From NCBI GenBank assembly GCA_013822685.1, contig PNKV01000005.1, positions 1 to 64,000 on the forward strand: DNA of 64,000 nt, in the 5' to 3' direction. Below the pieces are notes generated by a model. The model saw nothing but the letters and a program-made list of their open reading frames with translations, did no database searches and was not told the origin of the DNA. Positions within the stretch are counted from its first letter, which is position 1, and each line of letters begins with the position of its first letter. Positions 33,982-42,846 of the stretch are shown piece after piece. Both the position numbers and the translations under genes were made by a program. The DNA comes from Leptothrix sp. (in: b-proteobacteria). GTDB taxonomy: Bacteria; Pseudomonadota; Gammaproteobacteria; Burkholderiales; Burkholderiaceae_C.

Positions 33982-34709
33982 TCGACGGCCACCTCTAATG
34001 CGCTCGCCACGCTCCAGGGGCCCAATGCGATGGCAGCGCATGCGCTTGCGCCAAGAAGCATCAGCGCACCATGTGCCCAGCCTCCAGCTGGGTCGCCCTG
34101 CGCAGCCCGGACGCCGAATAGCACGACCGGCAAGGCCAGCGGCATGCTCAGCAGCGTCAGCAGGAACATGCCCCCCCGGGCGCCCAGCGACAGGGCAGCA
34201 CCGAGCGCCGCCACGGTGCTGAGTGCAGGCGTGCCCAGCAGCAGCGACGCGGCCAGCCAATGCAGTTGCTGCGACCTTAAATCGTAGAGCGCGGCCACCA
34301 GCGGCAGCGCCACCAGCAGCGGCAGGAGCGCAACGAGCCAGTGAGAGGCGAGCAGGCCGGCCACGGCGCTCAGCCCACGCTGGGGCGCCAGCAACATCTG
34401 CTCAAGCGTGCCATTGACCGCGTCGTCCTGAAAGAGCCGCAGGCTGCCCGACAAGATCGCCAGCAATGCCGCCACCCAGACCGCCGCTGGCGCCAGCGCC
34501 GGCAAGGTATCAGGACGAGGCGCCAGCACAAGGGGGATCAGCCAGGCGATCAGCAGAAAGAAGACCAGGGCCGTGCCGCCATCCACGCGTCTGCGCCATG
34601 CCAGGCGCAGACCACGCGCCAGCGCGAGGGCGAACGGCGTGCGGGTCAGATCCTGTGCAATGGGCGAGCCGGCAGCAACAGATTTTGCAGTGACGAGTGG
34701 TGAGGCCAT
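33978..34709 (-). CDS. ccmB: Heme exporter subunit CcmB
   Basis: A 243-aa membrane subunit of the CcmAB transporter with six hydrophobic segments and the family segment GTLEQMLLAPQRGLSAVAGLLASHWL. The start is placed at ATG 34709, giving an unusually long 64-base overlap with ccmA; a later start is possible. Confidence 0.92.
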   Translation of the reverse strand: MASPLVTAKSVAAGSPIAQDLTRTPFALALARGLRLAWRRRVDGGTALVFFLLIAWLIPLVLAPRPDTLPALAPAAVWVAALLAILSGSLRLFQDDAVNGTLEQMLLAPQRGLSAVAGLLASHWLVALLPLLVALPLVAALYDLRSQQLHWLAASLLLGTPALSTVAALGAALSLGARGGMFLLTLLSMPLALPVVLFGVRAAQGDPAGGWAHGALMLLGASACAAIALGPWSVASALEVAVE

Positions 34710-35284
34710 GAATTGGTATGACAGCTCAGAAGTGCGAGGCCGCCCGCATGCAGGTGCCGGATCACGCAAGCGCGTATTTGCTGCTGTCCGGGCGCATCGA
34801 GTGCGGCGAGGGGTTCGTCGAGCACCCACAGCGGCTTGCGGGTGAACAGGAAGCGGGCGAGGGCGGTGCGCCTGCGCTGACCGCGTGAAAGCAATCGGGC
34901 GGGCTTGGCCGCCAAATCCAGCATGCCCATCTCGGCCAGCGCATGATCTATCTGATCGGATCGGGGCGCTTCGCCGCCCATGCCTGCAAGCCAGCTCAGG
35001 TTCTCCCTGGGGCTGAGGTCCTCATGCAGGCCATCCTGGTGACCGAGATACGCCAGTTCCTTGCGCAATGTTTCTATCGCCGCGCGCAGCGGCTGACCGC
35101 GCCAGGTGATTGATCCGTCGAAGCAACGCCGCCATCCGCACACGGTTCTCAGCAGCGTGGTCTTGCCGCTGCCGTTGGGGCCCCGCACCAGCGCGCCCTG
35201 GCCCGGTGCCAGCGTCAAGTTCAGACCATGCAGCACGGCGTCACCGGCTCGATACAGCGCCACATCGCATAACTGCAACATCAA
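34646..35284 (-). CDS. ccmA: Heme exporter ATPase CcmA
   Basis: A 212-aa ABC ATPase. Walker [12 protein letters not shown], signature [17 protein letters not shown], Walker [13 protein letters not shown], switch His in LLSCHT. It powers release of heme-loaded CcmE. Start overlaps the napC stop by four bases. The C-terminus after the switch is extended relative to common CcmA and runs into ccmB. Confidence 0.95.
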   Translation of the reverse strand: MMLQLCDVALYRAGDAVLHGLNLTLAPGQGALVRGPNGSGKTTLLRTVCGWRRCFDGSITWRGQPLRAAIETLRKELAYLGHQDGLHEDLSPRENLSWLAGMGGEAPRSDQIDHALAEMGMLDLAAKPARLLSRGQRRRTALARFLFTRKPLWVLDEPLAALDAPGQQQIRACVIRHLHAGGLALLSCHTNSWPHHSSLQNLLLPARPLHRI

Positions 35285-35862
35285 TGAACCCCCGACATAT
35301 CAGGTAGGCGGTGTGCAATGCCCTTGTGGCAGTCGATGCAGGTCTTCTCGCCGTTCGCAAGATAAGTGGAGTGTGCGTCCGCCGCGCGCTTGCTCTGGCG
35401 CGTGAAGTCCATGTAGTCGAACTCGTGGCAGTTGCGGCATTCCAGCGAGTCATTGGCCTTCATGCGCTTCCACTCGTTCTCCGCCAGTTGCCTGCGCATG
35501 GCATTGAACTTCTCCGGGGTGTCGATGGTGCCGAAGATCTTGCCCCACACTTCTTTGGAGGCTTGCATCTTGCGGGCCATCTTGTCGGTCCAGTTGTGCG
35601 GCACATGGCAATCGGAGCACTTCGCGCGCACACCGCTTCGGTTGGTGAAGTGAATGGTGCCTTGCAGTTCGGCATACACATTGGTGCGCATCTCGTGGCA
35701 GCCGATGCAGAACTTCTCCGTGTTGCTGAACTCCAGAGCTGTGTTGAAGCCGCCCCAAAAAAGCACGCCGGCCACGAACCCTGCGACCGTCAGAAAGCCC
35801 AAGCTGAAGAACCGGCTGGGCCGGCTCAGCACGGTGAAATATCGCCGGATCAACTTGAACAT
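35281..35862 (-). CDS. napC: Tetraheme cytochrome c NapC
   Basis: A 193-aa NapC/NirT quinol dehydrogenase: one N-terminal membrane anchor ([21 protein letters not shown]) and four CxxCH motifs (CIGCH, CSDCH, CRNCH, CIDCH). It passes electrons from quinol to NapB/NapA. Adjacent cytochrome c maturation genes fit its need for heme attachment. Confidence 0.97.
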   Translation of the reverse strand: MFKLIRRYFTVLSRPSRFFSLGFLTVAGFVAGVLFWGGFNTALEFSNTEKFCIGCHEMRTNVYAELQGTIHFTNRSGVRAKCSDCHVPHNWTDKMARKMQASKEVWGKIFGTIDTPEKFNAMRRQLAENEWKRMKANDSLECRNCHEFDYMDFTRQSKRAADAHSTYLANGEKTCIDCHKGIAHRLPDMSGVH

Positions 35863-35880
35863 GGGCGCCCTCCTGATGAT

Positions 35881-36345
35881 TTACTTGCGGGGCTTGGCTG
35901 TGCCGGCTGGCGCGTTCAACATGGTGTCGACATCCACGAAGCGGTTCTCCACCAAGGGGTTCTGAGGCACCTGCGATACATGGCATTGCAAGCAAAAGTA
36001 GCGTCTTGGCGATAGCTCCGCGAGGAAGTTGCCGTCACGGTCTGTGTAATGCGAGGTGCTGATCATCGGCGCCTGGCTTTCCTGCGTCTTGGTGCGCGCA
36101 TGGCAGAACATGCAGCGGTTGGCGTTCTTGTCCAACTGGTAGCCATCGATCTTGTGCGGGATGACGGGCGGCTGCATCGCATAGTTGCGCACACGCTTGA
36201 TGTCGCTGTTGTCCGCATTGGTCAGGGGCGGAGGCTTGGTCGTCTGCTCGATCGGTGCGCCGCGCATGCGGTCCGTCATGTCTACGGCAATCGCGCCGCC
36301 GACCAGCGTCGCGCCCAATAGAAGTGCAATGCTTGTTTTCTTCAT
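35881..36345 (-). CDS. napB: Periplasmic nitrate reductase diheme subunit NapB
   Basis: A 154-aa exported diheme cytochrome with signal peptide MKKTSIALLLGATLVGGAIA and two CxxCH motifs (CMFCH, CLQCH). It carries electrons from NapC to NapA. ATG 36345 is preferred over 36357 because it starts the signal peptide. Confidence 0.96.
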   Translation of the reverse strand: MKKTSIALLLGATLVGGAIAVDMTDRMRGAPIEQTTKPPPLTNADNSDIKRVRNYAMQPPVIPHKIDGYQLDKNANRCMFCHARTKTQESQAPMISTSHYTDRDGNFLAELSPRRYFCLQCHVSQVPQNPLVENRFVDVDTMLNAPAGTAKPRK

Positions 36346-36360
36346 GGGGGGCTCCATGCA

Positions 36361-38865
36361 CTAGGTTCGTTCCGTCACCTTGCGGATGGCGATGGCGCAC
36401 TTCTTGAAATCCGTTTGCAGCGAGATGGGGCAGGTTGCATCCAGCGTCACCTTGTTGATGAGCTGGCTGGCGTCGAACCACGGCACAAACACCAGGCCCT
36501 TAGGCGGCTTGTTGCGTCCGCGCGTTTCCACGCGCGTGCGCATGGCACCACGCCGGGAAACCAGCTCGATGATGTCGCCACGCCGCAGATTCAGGGCGCG
36601 CGCATCTTCCCCATGCATGTAGCAGACGGCGTTGGGGAAAGCGCGATAGAGCTCCGGCACTCGCCTTGTCATGGAACCTGAATGCCAATGCTCGAGAACG
36701 CGTCCGGTGCAAAGCCAGAAGGGATACTCTTTGTCCGGCTCCTCGGCGGCAGGCTCATAAGGCAGGGCATAGATCACGGCCCTGCCATCAGGATGCCCAT
36801 AGAAGCGCACATCCTCGCCTTTTTTCACATACGGGTCATGGCCTTCCCTATACCGCCACTTCGTTTCCTGGCCGTTGACCACCGGCCAGCGCAGGCCTCG
36901 TTCCCGATGGTAAACATCGAAGGGCGCCAAGTCATGCCCATGGCCTCGACCGAACTGCGCATACTCCTCGAACAAGCCTTTCTGTGCATAAAAGCCGAAG
37001 GCCTTGGCTTCGTCATTGTCGTAGGCGGGGTCTACGTCCTTCAATGTGAAGGCGTTGACCACGCCATTGCGGAAAAGCACCTCATACATGGTCTTGCCTC
37101 TGTACTCCGGCTTCTGGTCCAGGAGCTCCTTTGGCCAGACCTCTTCCATCTTGAAGCGCTTGGAGAACTCCATCAATTGCCACAGATCGGAGCGCGCCTG
37201 GCCTGGTGCCTTGACAAGCTGATGCCAGAACTGGGTGCGTCGCTCGGCATTGCCGTAAGCGCCTTCTTTCTCGACCCACATCGCGGTGGGCAGAATGAGG
37301 TCCGCCGCCATGGTGGTGACCGTGGGATACGCGTCCGACACGACGATGAAATTGGCCGGGTTGCGGTAGCCTGGCATGGCTTCCTGCATGATGTTCGGGG
37401 TCGCCTGCATGTTGTTGTTGACCTGCACCCAATAGGCATTGAGCTGGCCGTCCTTCAACATGCGGTTCTGAAGAACCGCGTGGTAGCCCGGCTTGTCAGG
37501 AATGGTGCCTGGTGGCAATTTCCAGATCTGCTCGGCCGTCGCGCGGTGCTTGGGATTGGTGACGACCATGTCGGCCGGCAGCCGGTGGCTGAAGGTGCCC
37601 ACTTCGCGTGCGGTGCCACAGGCGGATGGTTGCCCTGTCAGCGAGAACGGCCCATTGCCGGGAGACGAAATCTTGCCCGTGAGCAGGTGCAGGTTGTAAA
37701 GCAGGTTGCTGCACCATGTGCCGCGTGTGTGCTGGTTGAAGCCCATCGTGAAGAAGGACACCACCTTCACCTTCGGGTCGGCATACATCTCAGCCAGGCG
37801 TTGCAGACGCTCCTTCGGAACCTGCGACAGCTCGGCTACGCTGTCGAGATCGTAGGCACTGACGAACTTCGCGTATTCCTCGAAGGTGGCTGGGCGTGAG
37901 CCACCAGCGTCCTTCGCGTTCTTGGCCTTGCGCTGGAGTGGATGCTCGGGCCGCAAGCCGTAGCCGATGTCGGTATTGCCAATGACGAAACGCGTGTGCT
38001 TGGTGATGAAATCCTTGTTCACCCGCTTGTTCTGAATGATGTAGTTGGCGATGTAGTTGAGGATGGCCAGATCCGTCTGCGGACGGAAGGTCAGTGCTGA
38101 ATCCGCCAGCTCATAGCAGCGGTGCTCATAGACCGACAGGACCGCGACCCTGACATGCGGTGCCGACAGCCGCCGATCGGTGACACGCGTCCAGAGGATC
38201 GGATGCATCTCAGCCATGTTCGATCCCCACAGAACAAAGGCATCAGCTTGCTCGATGTCGTCGTAGCAGCCCATGGGCTCGTCCATGCCGAAGGTGCGCA
38301 TGAACCCGGCCACGGCAGACGCCATGCAATGCCGCGCATTGGGATCGATGTTGTTCGAGCGAAAGCCGGCCTTGAAGAGCTTCGCCGCGGCATAGCCTTC
38401 CCAGATGGTCCACTGGCCCGAGCCAAACATGCCGACACCGGAGGGGCCCTTTTCACGCAGGGCTTTCTTGAATTTCTCCGCCATGATGTCGAAAGCCTGG
38501 TCCCAACTAATGGGCTCGAACTCACCATTCTTGTCATAGCGGCCATTGCGCATGCGCAGCATGGGTTGCGTCAGCCGGTCTTCCCCATACATGATCTTGG
38601 AGAGGAAGTAGCCCTTGACGCAGTTGATGCCACGGTTCACCTCGGCATTGATGTCGCCGTGCGTCGCCACCACGCGGCCATCCTTGACGGCCACGTTCAC
38701 GCCGCAACCCACGCCGCAGAACCGGCAGGGTGCCTTGGACCATTTCAACTGCGTCTTGCTGGCGTCGGTGACGAGGTTGGCGGCGTCGGCCAGGGCAGGG
38801 AGCCCGGCTGCGGCGGCGGCTGTCGTGGCAGCGGTGTGGCGGATGAAGTCGCGGCGGGTGCTCAT
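36361..38865 (-). CDS. napA: Periplasmic nitrate reductase catalytic subunit NapA
   Basis: An 834-aa molybdoenzyme that reduces nitrate to nitrite in the periplasm. Twin-arginine signal [14 protein letters not shown], the [4Fe-4S] motif [10 protein letters not shown]...GINCVKGY (from about 47), Mo-ligand Cys in the ARHCMAS region, and the C-terminal molybdopterin-binding region ([22 protein letters not shown] in part). Full family length. Overlaps napD by four bases. Confidence 0.98.
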   Translation of the reverse strand: MSTRRDFIRHTAATTAAAAAGLPALADAANLVTDASKTQLKWSKAPCRFCGVGCGVNVAVKDGRVVATHGDINAEVNRGINCVKGYFLSKIMYGEDRLTQPMLRMRNGRYDKNGEFEPISWDQAFDIMAEKFKKALREKGPSGVGMFGSGQWTIWEGYAAAKLFKAGFRSNNIDPNARHCMASAVAGFMRTFGMDEPMGCYDDIEQADAFVLWGSNMAEMHPILWTRVTDRRLSAPHVRVAVLSVYEHRCYELADSALTFRPQTDLAILNYIANYIIQNKRVNKDFITKHTRFVIGNTDIGYGLRPEHPLQRKAKNAKDAGGSRPATFEEYAKFVSAYDLDSVAELSQVPKERLQRLAEMYADPKVKVVSFFTMGFNQHTRGTWCSNLLYNLHLLTGKISSPGNGPFSLTGQPSACGTAREVGTFSHRLPADMVVTNPKHRATAEQIWKLPPGTIPDKPGYHAVLQNRMLKDGQLNAYWVQVNNNMQATPNIMQEAMPGYRNPANFIVVSDAYPTVTTMAADLILPTAMWVEKEGAYGNAERRTQFWHQLVKAPGQARSDLWQLMEFSKRFKMEEVWPKELLDQKPEYRGKTMYEVLFRNGVVNAFTLKDVDPAYDNDEAKAFGFYAQKGLFEEYAQFGRGHGHDLAPFDVYHRERGLRWPVVNGQETKWRYREGHDPYVKKGEDVRFYGHPDGRAVIYALPYEPAAEEPDKEYPFWLCTGRVLEHWHSGSMTRRVPELYRAFPNAVCYMHGEDARALNLRRGDIIELVSRRGAMRTRVETRGRNKPPKGLVFVPWFDASQLINKVTLDATCPISLQTDFKKCAIAIRKVTERT

Positions 38866-39140
38866 GGTCCCATCTCCTCATGCATGGCGGCAGCAGATTC
38901 AGCGTGTTGATAGACGAGCGCCACGTTCAGGACGCCCTCGATACCGCGCATTAGTTCAAGCACATCGACGACTCTTCTTGCCGAAGGGGCCTCGACCACG
39001 ATCACCACACGCCCTTCCGGCGAAGCCTGAATGACTTCGGCTTCCGGCATGGCCGAGATGCATGCGCATGCGGCCAGCGTGTGAGGTTGCCGGGTGTGGG
39101 CAATGGCGCCAGCGATGTGAACCTCGGCATCGGCGCTCAT
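38862..39140 (-). CDS. napD: NapA maturation chaperone NapD
   Basis: A 92-aa ferredoxin-like-fold chaperone that binds the NapA twin-arginine signal ([32 protein letters not shown] in part; [37 protein letters not shown] in part). Start ATG 39140; overlaps napE and napA by four bases each. Confidence 0.93.
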   Translation of the reverse strand: MSADAEVHIAGAIAHTRQPHTLAACACISAMPEAEVIQASPEGRVVIVVEAPSARRVVDVLELMRGIEGVLNVALVYQHAESAAAMHEEMGP

Positions 39141-39304
39141 CCTGGGAGGTCTCCCGTCACGAGCTGGTACATCCAGACAATGAATCCCCAGCCCCCCACT
39201 ACGCCGACGGTCACAAGGGGAGCCATGACCGCTGTCAGAAAGAGGAAAGAGCGCCACTCTTCCTGCTTCGTCGATGGCAGGGCTTGATCAGTCGCTTCGT
39301 CCAC
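39137..39304 (-). CDS. napE: Nap operon membrane protein NapE
   Basis: A 55-aa single-pass membrane protein (EEWRSFLFLTAVMAPLVTVGVVGGWGFIVWMYQL in part). GTG at 39304 has AAGGAG upstream and is preferred to a longer start. First gene of the leftward nap-ccm-moaA operon. Confidence 0.88.
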   Translation of the reverse strand: MDEATDQALPSTKQEEWRSFLFLTAVMAPLVTVGVVGGWGFIVWMYQLVTGDLPG

Positions 39305-39640
39305 GCGCTTCTCCTTGCGAAAGGAAGGTCGTTCTCGACGGTACACGTACTGCAATCCAGCTTGTCCTGTGGCTCATGCACGAGGCTTGGCACCGAAACT
39401 GGGCATTGACGCGATCCTATAAGAACTCGCTCAGCATGGAAATATGAATTTACAAATACGCTGTGTGATCCATATCCAACATGTCAAGCCATGTTCTGGA
39501 CAGTACTTTTCTACAGAGTTAAAAAGACCGGCCATTGAGATTCGGTTTTTGTATCCAGCCATGCTGGCCATGCGCACATGATTTGCTCACGGCTGCGTCA
39601 CGGCAAGGAATCATCCAACGCGTCGACCAGAAGGAGTGCC
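39305..39640. promoter_or_regulatory. Divergent nap / nor control region
   Basis: A 336-base gap between napE (leftward) and the small membrane gene before norC (rightward), so it must hold both promoters. It contains an AT-rich core near 39435-39465. Half-sites such as ttgac (39406-39410) and tgtcaag (39482-39488) are present, but I find no full TTGAT-N4-ATCAA box. Confidence 0.5.
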
Positions 39641-39751
39641 ATGCAACGCACACTCAAAGCGCTGAGCTACCTCGTGTTGGGCAGCATGACAGCGGCCGTG
39701 GCATACGCGCTGTACATCTCGGTGACTTACTGGTCCGGCATCGGCGTTTGA
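39641..39751 (+). CDS. 36-aa single-pass membrane peptide before norC
   Basis: A 36-residue open frame (MQRTLKALSYLVLGSM.. then AVAYALYISVTYWSGIGV) with ATG at 39641 and an excellent AAGGAG ribosome binding site. It starts with basic residues followed by one membrane helix, the layout of small accessory subunits of heme-copper oxidases. Its stop is 14 bases before norC, so it is co-transcribed with norCBQD. Likely a small subunit or assembly peptide of the nitric oxide reductase, by position only. Confidence 0.7.
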   Translation: MQRTLKALSYLVLGSMTAAVAYALYISVTYWSGIGV

Positions 39752-39765
39752 CCGGGAGGCATCAG

Positions 39766-40644
39766 ATGAACAAACGACAATCGCGGCATTTCGCCATTGG
39801 CTCTACCATCATCGCCACGCTGGTTTTCCTCGGCTTGACGATTGACAGCCACAGGCAGTTTCCCAAACTCACCAACGCACAGAACATCACGCCAGCCGTG
39901 AAGATGGGCCAGGACGTCTGGCACAAGTACAACTGCATAAATTGCCATACGCTCTTTGGTGAAGGCGCGTACTACGCCCCTGATCTCACCAAGATCACGC
40001 AGCTGCGCGGCGAAGCCTATCTGACCGCCTACATGAAGGATCCGAGTCAGTTCTATGACGAGCAGAAGCATCGCCGACTGATGCCCAAGCAGAACCTGAG
40101 CGACAGCGAGATCTCAAACTTGCTGAAATTTTTGGACTGGGTCAGTAAGGTTGACAATCAAGGTTGGCCTCCTCGCCCGATTCTCGTGACAGGCGCGACC
40201 ATCCCGGGGACGGACATGGGATCACCGGGGCCCGCAAAGAGCCAAAACGCCCCAGCGGGAGGCGCATCCACGCCATCGCCGCCGGGAGCGCGTCCTCTGT
40301 CGGGTAGCGAAAATCCGATCGCGCTGGGGGAGCGCTTGTTCCGGTCGGTTACCCCGGCTTGCAACGCCTGCCACTCCACTGCGCCAGGAGCGAACATGGC
40401 GGGCCCCACGCTTCATGGCCTGGCCGCAAGGGCTCAAAGCACTTTGGCATCGCCCGGCTACAAGGGACAGGCCAAGGATGTGGAGGCCTATATCCGAGAG
40501 TCCGTCATGCAGCCCAGTGCTCACTTGGTACCTGGCGCCATGTACTCGGCCAATGGCACATCTTTCATGCCCAACACGTACGGCAAGAGCCTCGCGCCTG
40601 AGGAAATGGACCAGCTCGTTGCCTATCTGTCATCGCTCAAATAA
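39766..40644 (+). CDS. norC: Nitric oxide reductase cytochrome subunit NorC, with a second cytochrome domain
   Basis: A 292-aa membrane-anchored cytochrome c. Residues 1 to about 150 are a normal NorC: an N-terminal helix, KYNCINCHTLFGEGAYYAPDLT, and RLMPKQNLSD with the distal Met. It delivers electrons to NorB. After a Pro/Gly/Ser-rich linker (about 150-182) comes an additional mono-heme domain with CNACH, GPTLHGL and a distal-Met segment FMPNTYGKSL. Ordinary NorC has about 150 residues, so this is a fusion. ATG 39766 has GGGAGG upstream. The extra domain could be a direct electron entry from another donor. Confidence 0.93.
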   Translation: MNKRQSRHFAIGSTIIATLVFLGLTIDSHRQFPKLTNAQNITPAVKMGQDVWHKYNCINCHTLFGEGAYYAPDLTKITQLRGEAYLTAYMKDPSQFYDEQKHRRLMPKQNLSDSEISNLLKFLDWVSKVDNQGWPPRPILVTGATIPGTDMGSPGPAKSQNAPAGGASTPSPPGARPLSGSENPIALGERLFRSVTPACNACHSTAPGANMAGPTLHGLAARAQSTLASPGYKGQAKDVEAYIRESVMQPSAHLVPGAMYSANGTSFMPNTYGKSLAPEEMDQLVAYLSSLK

Positions 40645-40658
40645 GCGGAGTGCCAGTC

Positions 40659-42035
40659 ATGCGCTATCAATCCCAATCGGTCGCCTATTGGTACTTCGCG
40701 GTCGCAATGGTTCTCTTCGGTCTGCAGATCGTTTTCGGGCTGTTGTCAGCCACCAAGTACCTCGGCCCGGATCCCCTCTTGTACATCCTGCCATTCGATG
40801 TCACGAAGATGATCCACACCAATCTTCTCATCGTCTGGGTGCTGACCGGCTTCATGGGCGCAACCTATTGGATGGTGCCCGATGAGTCGAGGACCGAGAT
40901 CCACAGCGTCAAGCTTGCCTACATCCAGCTCGCCATCTGGGTTGTGATGGGCGTCACTGCGGTGATCGGCTATCTGTTCCGTTTCGGCACGGGCAACAAG
41001 CTCCTCGAGCAACCGTTGCCGCATAAGATCGCGATCGTCGTGGTGATGCTGATGTTCCTCTACAACATCGGCATGACCATCAAGAAATCAGGCCGCTTCA
41101 CGACCACAGAGGGCGTGCTCTTGCTTGGCATCGCTGGCGCGGCCGTCCTCTATCTTCCGGCGCTGCTCCATTACGAGAACTACGTGGTGTCCATCTATTA
41201 CCGGTGGTGGACGATCCATCTGTGGGTGGAAGGCGTGTGGGAGATGATTCAAGGCGGCTTCCTGGCCTACCTGCTCATCCGCTTGTCCGGCGCGGACAGG
41301 GAAGTGATGGAGAAGTGGCTCTACGTCATCGTGGGCCTTGTATTCATAGCTGGAATACTGGGGACGGCGCACCACTATTACTGGGTGGGTGTGCCCAGCT
41401 ACTGGCTTCCGATCGGTGGGATCTTCAGCGCATTGGAGCCTTTGGCGCTCGTTGGCATGGCCATCTATGCCTATTCGGCAATGCGCCGTTCAGGTCTGGC
41501 GCACCCCAACACGCTTGCATTGCACTGGACTGTCGGCAGTGCGGTCTTCACTTTGTTCGGCGCGGGCCTGCTGGGTCTTGCACACACATGGCCTTCGGTG
41601 AACAAGTGGACTCACGGCACATTGATCACGGCCATGCACGGACACGCGGCTTTCTATGGTGCTTACGCGATGATCGTTCTGGCGATGATCACCTATGCGC
41701 TGCCGCAGATCGCGCCGGGCCGGCGGGAGCAGGGTACCTCGATGGGGTATTGGTCTTTCTGGCTTCAGTTGACCGGCATGTTCGGCATGACGCTCTCGTT
41801 TGCGACAGCCGGCATTGGCCAGGTTTATCTCGAGCGCATCATGGGTCTCGGCTATCTGGATGCGCAACTGAAAATACAGGTGCACTTCTTGATGCTGATT
41901 GCCACAGGCACGCTGTTCACCTGCGGTGTGGCTTTGTTCATCGTCGACTTCTTCCGGCACGCACCACGTTTCGAGGTGGTTGCCGATAAGGCTGGCACCG
42001 ATGCTGGTGGCATGGTCCGACCGGCGGGCGCGTGA
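40659..42035 (+). CDS. norB: Nitric oxide reductase catalytic subunit NorB (cNOR)
   Basis: A 458-aa heme-copper family membrane protein reducing NO to N2O. Conserved histidines for hemes b/b3 and FeB are visible: MIHTNLLIVW, WWTIHLWVEGVWEMIQGGFLAYLL with the family Glu residues, GTAHHYYWVG, and THGTLITAMHGHAAFYGAYAM (in part). It lacks the N-terminal quinol-oxidising extension of qNor, in line with a separate NorC. ATG 40659 follows GCGGAG. Confidence 0.97.
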   Translation: MRYQSQSVAYWYFAVAMVLFGLQIVFGLLSATKYLGPDPLLYILPFDVTKMIHTNLLIVWVLTGFMGATYWMVPDESRTEIHSVKLAYIQLAIWVVMGVTAVIGYLFRFGTGNKLLEQPLPHKIAIVVVMLMFLYNIGMTIKKSGRFTTTEGVLLLGIAGAAVLYLPALLHYENYVVSIYYRWWTIHLWVEGVWEMIQGGFLAYLLIRLSGADREVMEKWLYVIVGLVFIAGILGTAHHYYWVGVPSYWLPIGGIFSALEPLALVGMAIYAYSAMRRSGLAHPNTLALHWTVGSAVFTLFGAGLLGLAHTWPSVNKWTHGTLITAMHGHAAFYGAYAMIVLAMITYALPQIAPGRREQGTSMGYWSFWLQLTGMFGMTLSFATAGIGQVYLERIMGLGYLDAQLKIQVHFLMLIATGTLFTCGVALFIVDFFRHAPRFEVVADKAGTDAGGMVRPAGA

Positions 42036-42037
42036 CC

Positions 42038-42838
42038 ATGCGCGAGGATGGCAACGGCTCGCGCGCGGAGCCGTACTACGTTGAAACGGGCCGGGAGGTC
42101 GGCATATTCGAGCAAGCTCATCAGCAGAAGCTGGCCGTTTTGCTCAAGGGACCAACGGGTTGTGGCAAGACGCGATTCGTGGAGCACATGGCGTGGCGGC
42201 TCAAGCGCCCGCTCATCACTGTCTCGTGTCACGACGACCTGACCGCCAGTGACCTGATCGGCCGCTTCCTCATACGCCATGACGGAACGGCCTGGCAGGA
42301 CGGACCATTGACCCGCTCGGTGCGAGAGGGGGCGATCTGCTACCTGGATGAAATCGTGGAGGCGCGTCAGGACACCGTGGTCGTCCTGCATCCGCTGACC
42401 GACTATCGCCGTGTGCTACCCATCGACAAGACGGGCGAGTTGATCGAGGCGGCTCCCGGGTTCCAACTGGTCGTGTCGTACAACCCGGGCTACCAGCGCA
42501 TGCTGAAGGATCTCAAGCCCAGCACGCGTCAGCGGTTCGTGGCATTGGATTTTGATTTTCCTTCGGCCGAGCTTGAGGCTCAGATCGTGCAGAGGGAAAG
42601 TGGCGTGGAGGCGGCCGTGGCCAGGGCACTCGTGGCCCTCGGGCACAGAGTCCGTGGTCTCGCCGACAAGGGGCTGGCGGAGGTGCCCAGTACCCGCCTG
42701 CTGATCTCCACGGGCAGGTTGGTGGCCGGCGGCATCGACGTCAAGGCGGCTTGCTACAGCGCGCTCGTCTCACCTCTTTCCGACGAACCCTCCCTTGTTG
42801 CCGCCATGCGTGATCTGGTTAATGCCACATTCGTCTAG
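42038..42838 (+). CDS. norQ: AAA+ ATPase NorQ (CbbQ/NirQ family)
   Basis: A 266-aa MoxR-class ATPase needed for activation of NorCB. Walker A LLKGPTGCGKTRFVEH, Walker B ICYLDEIVEA, sensor 1 VSYNPGYQ, arginine-finger region STRQRF. A GTG at 42032 overlapping the norB stop (GTGA) is an alternative start. It acts with the VWA protein NorD encoded next. Confidence 0.95.
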   Translation: MREDGNGSRAEPYYVETGREVGIFEQAHQQKLAVLLKGPTGCGKTRFVEHMAWRLKRPLITVSCHDDLTASDLIGRFLIRHDGTAWQDGPLTRSVREGAICYLDEIVEARQDTVVVLHPLTDYRRVLPIDKTGELIEAAPGFQLVVSYNPGYQRMLKDLKPSTRQRFVALDFDFPSAELEAQIVQRESGVEAAVARALVALGHRVRGLADKGLAEVPSTRLLISTGRLVAGGIDVKAACYSALVSPLSDEPSLVAAMRDLVNATFV

Positions 42839-42846
42839 GCAGCGTC

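Noticed and set aside
39388..39405. A sigma54-like promoter TGGCAC...GGGCA upstream of napE
   Set aside because: The spacing between the GG and GC elements is wrong by about two bases, and the -12 TTGC is not present.
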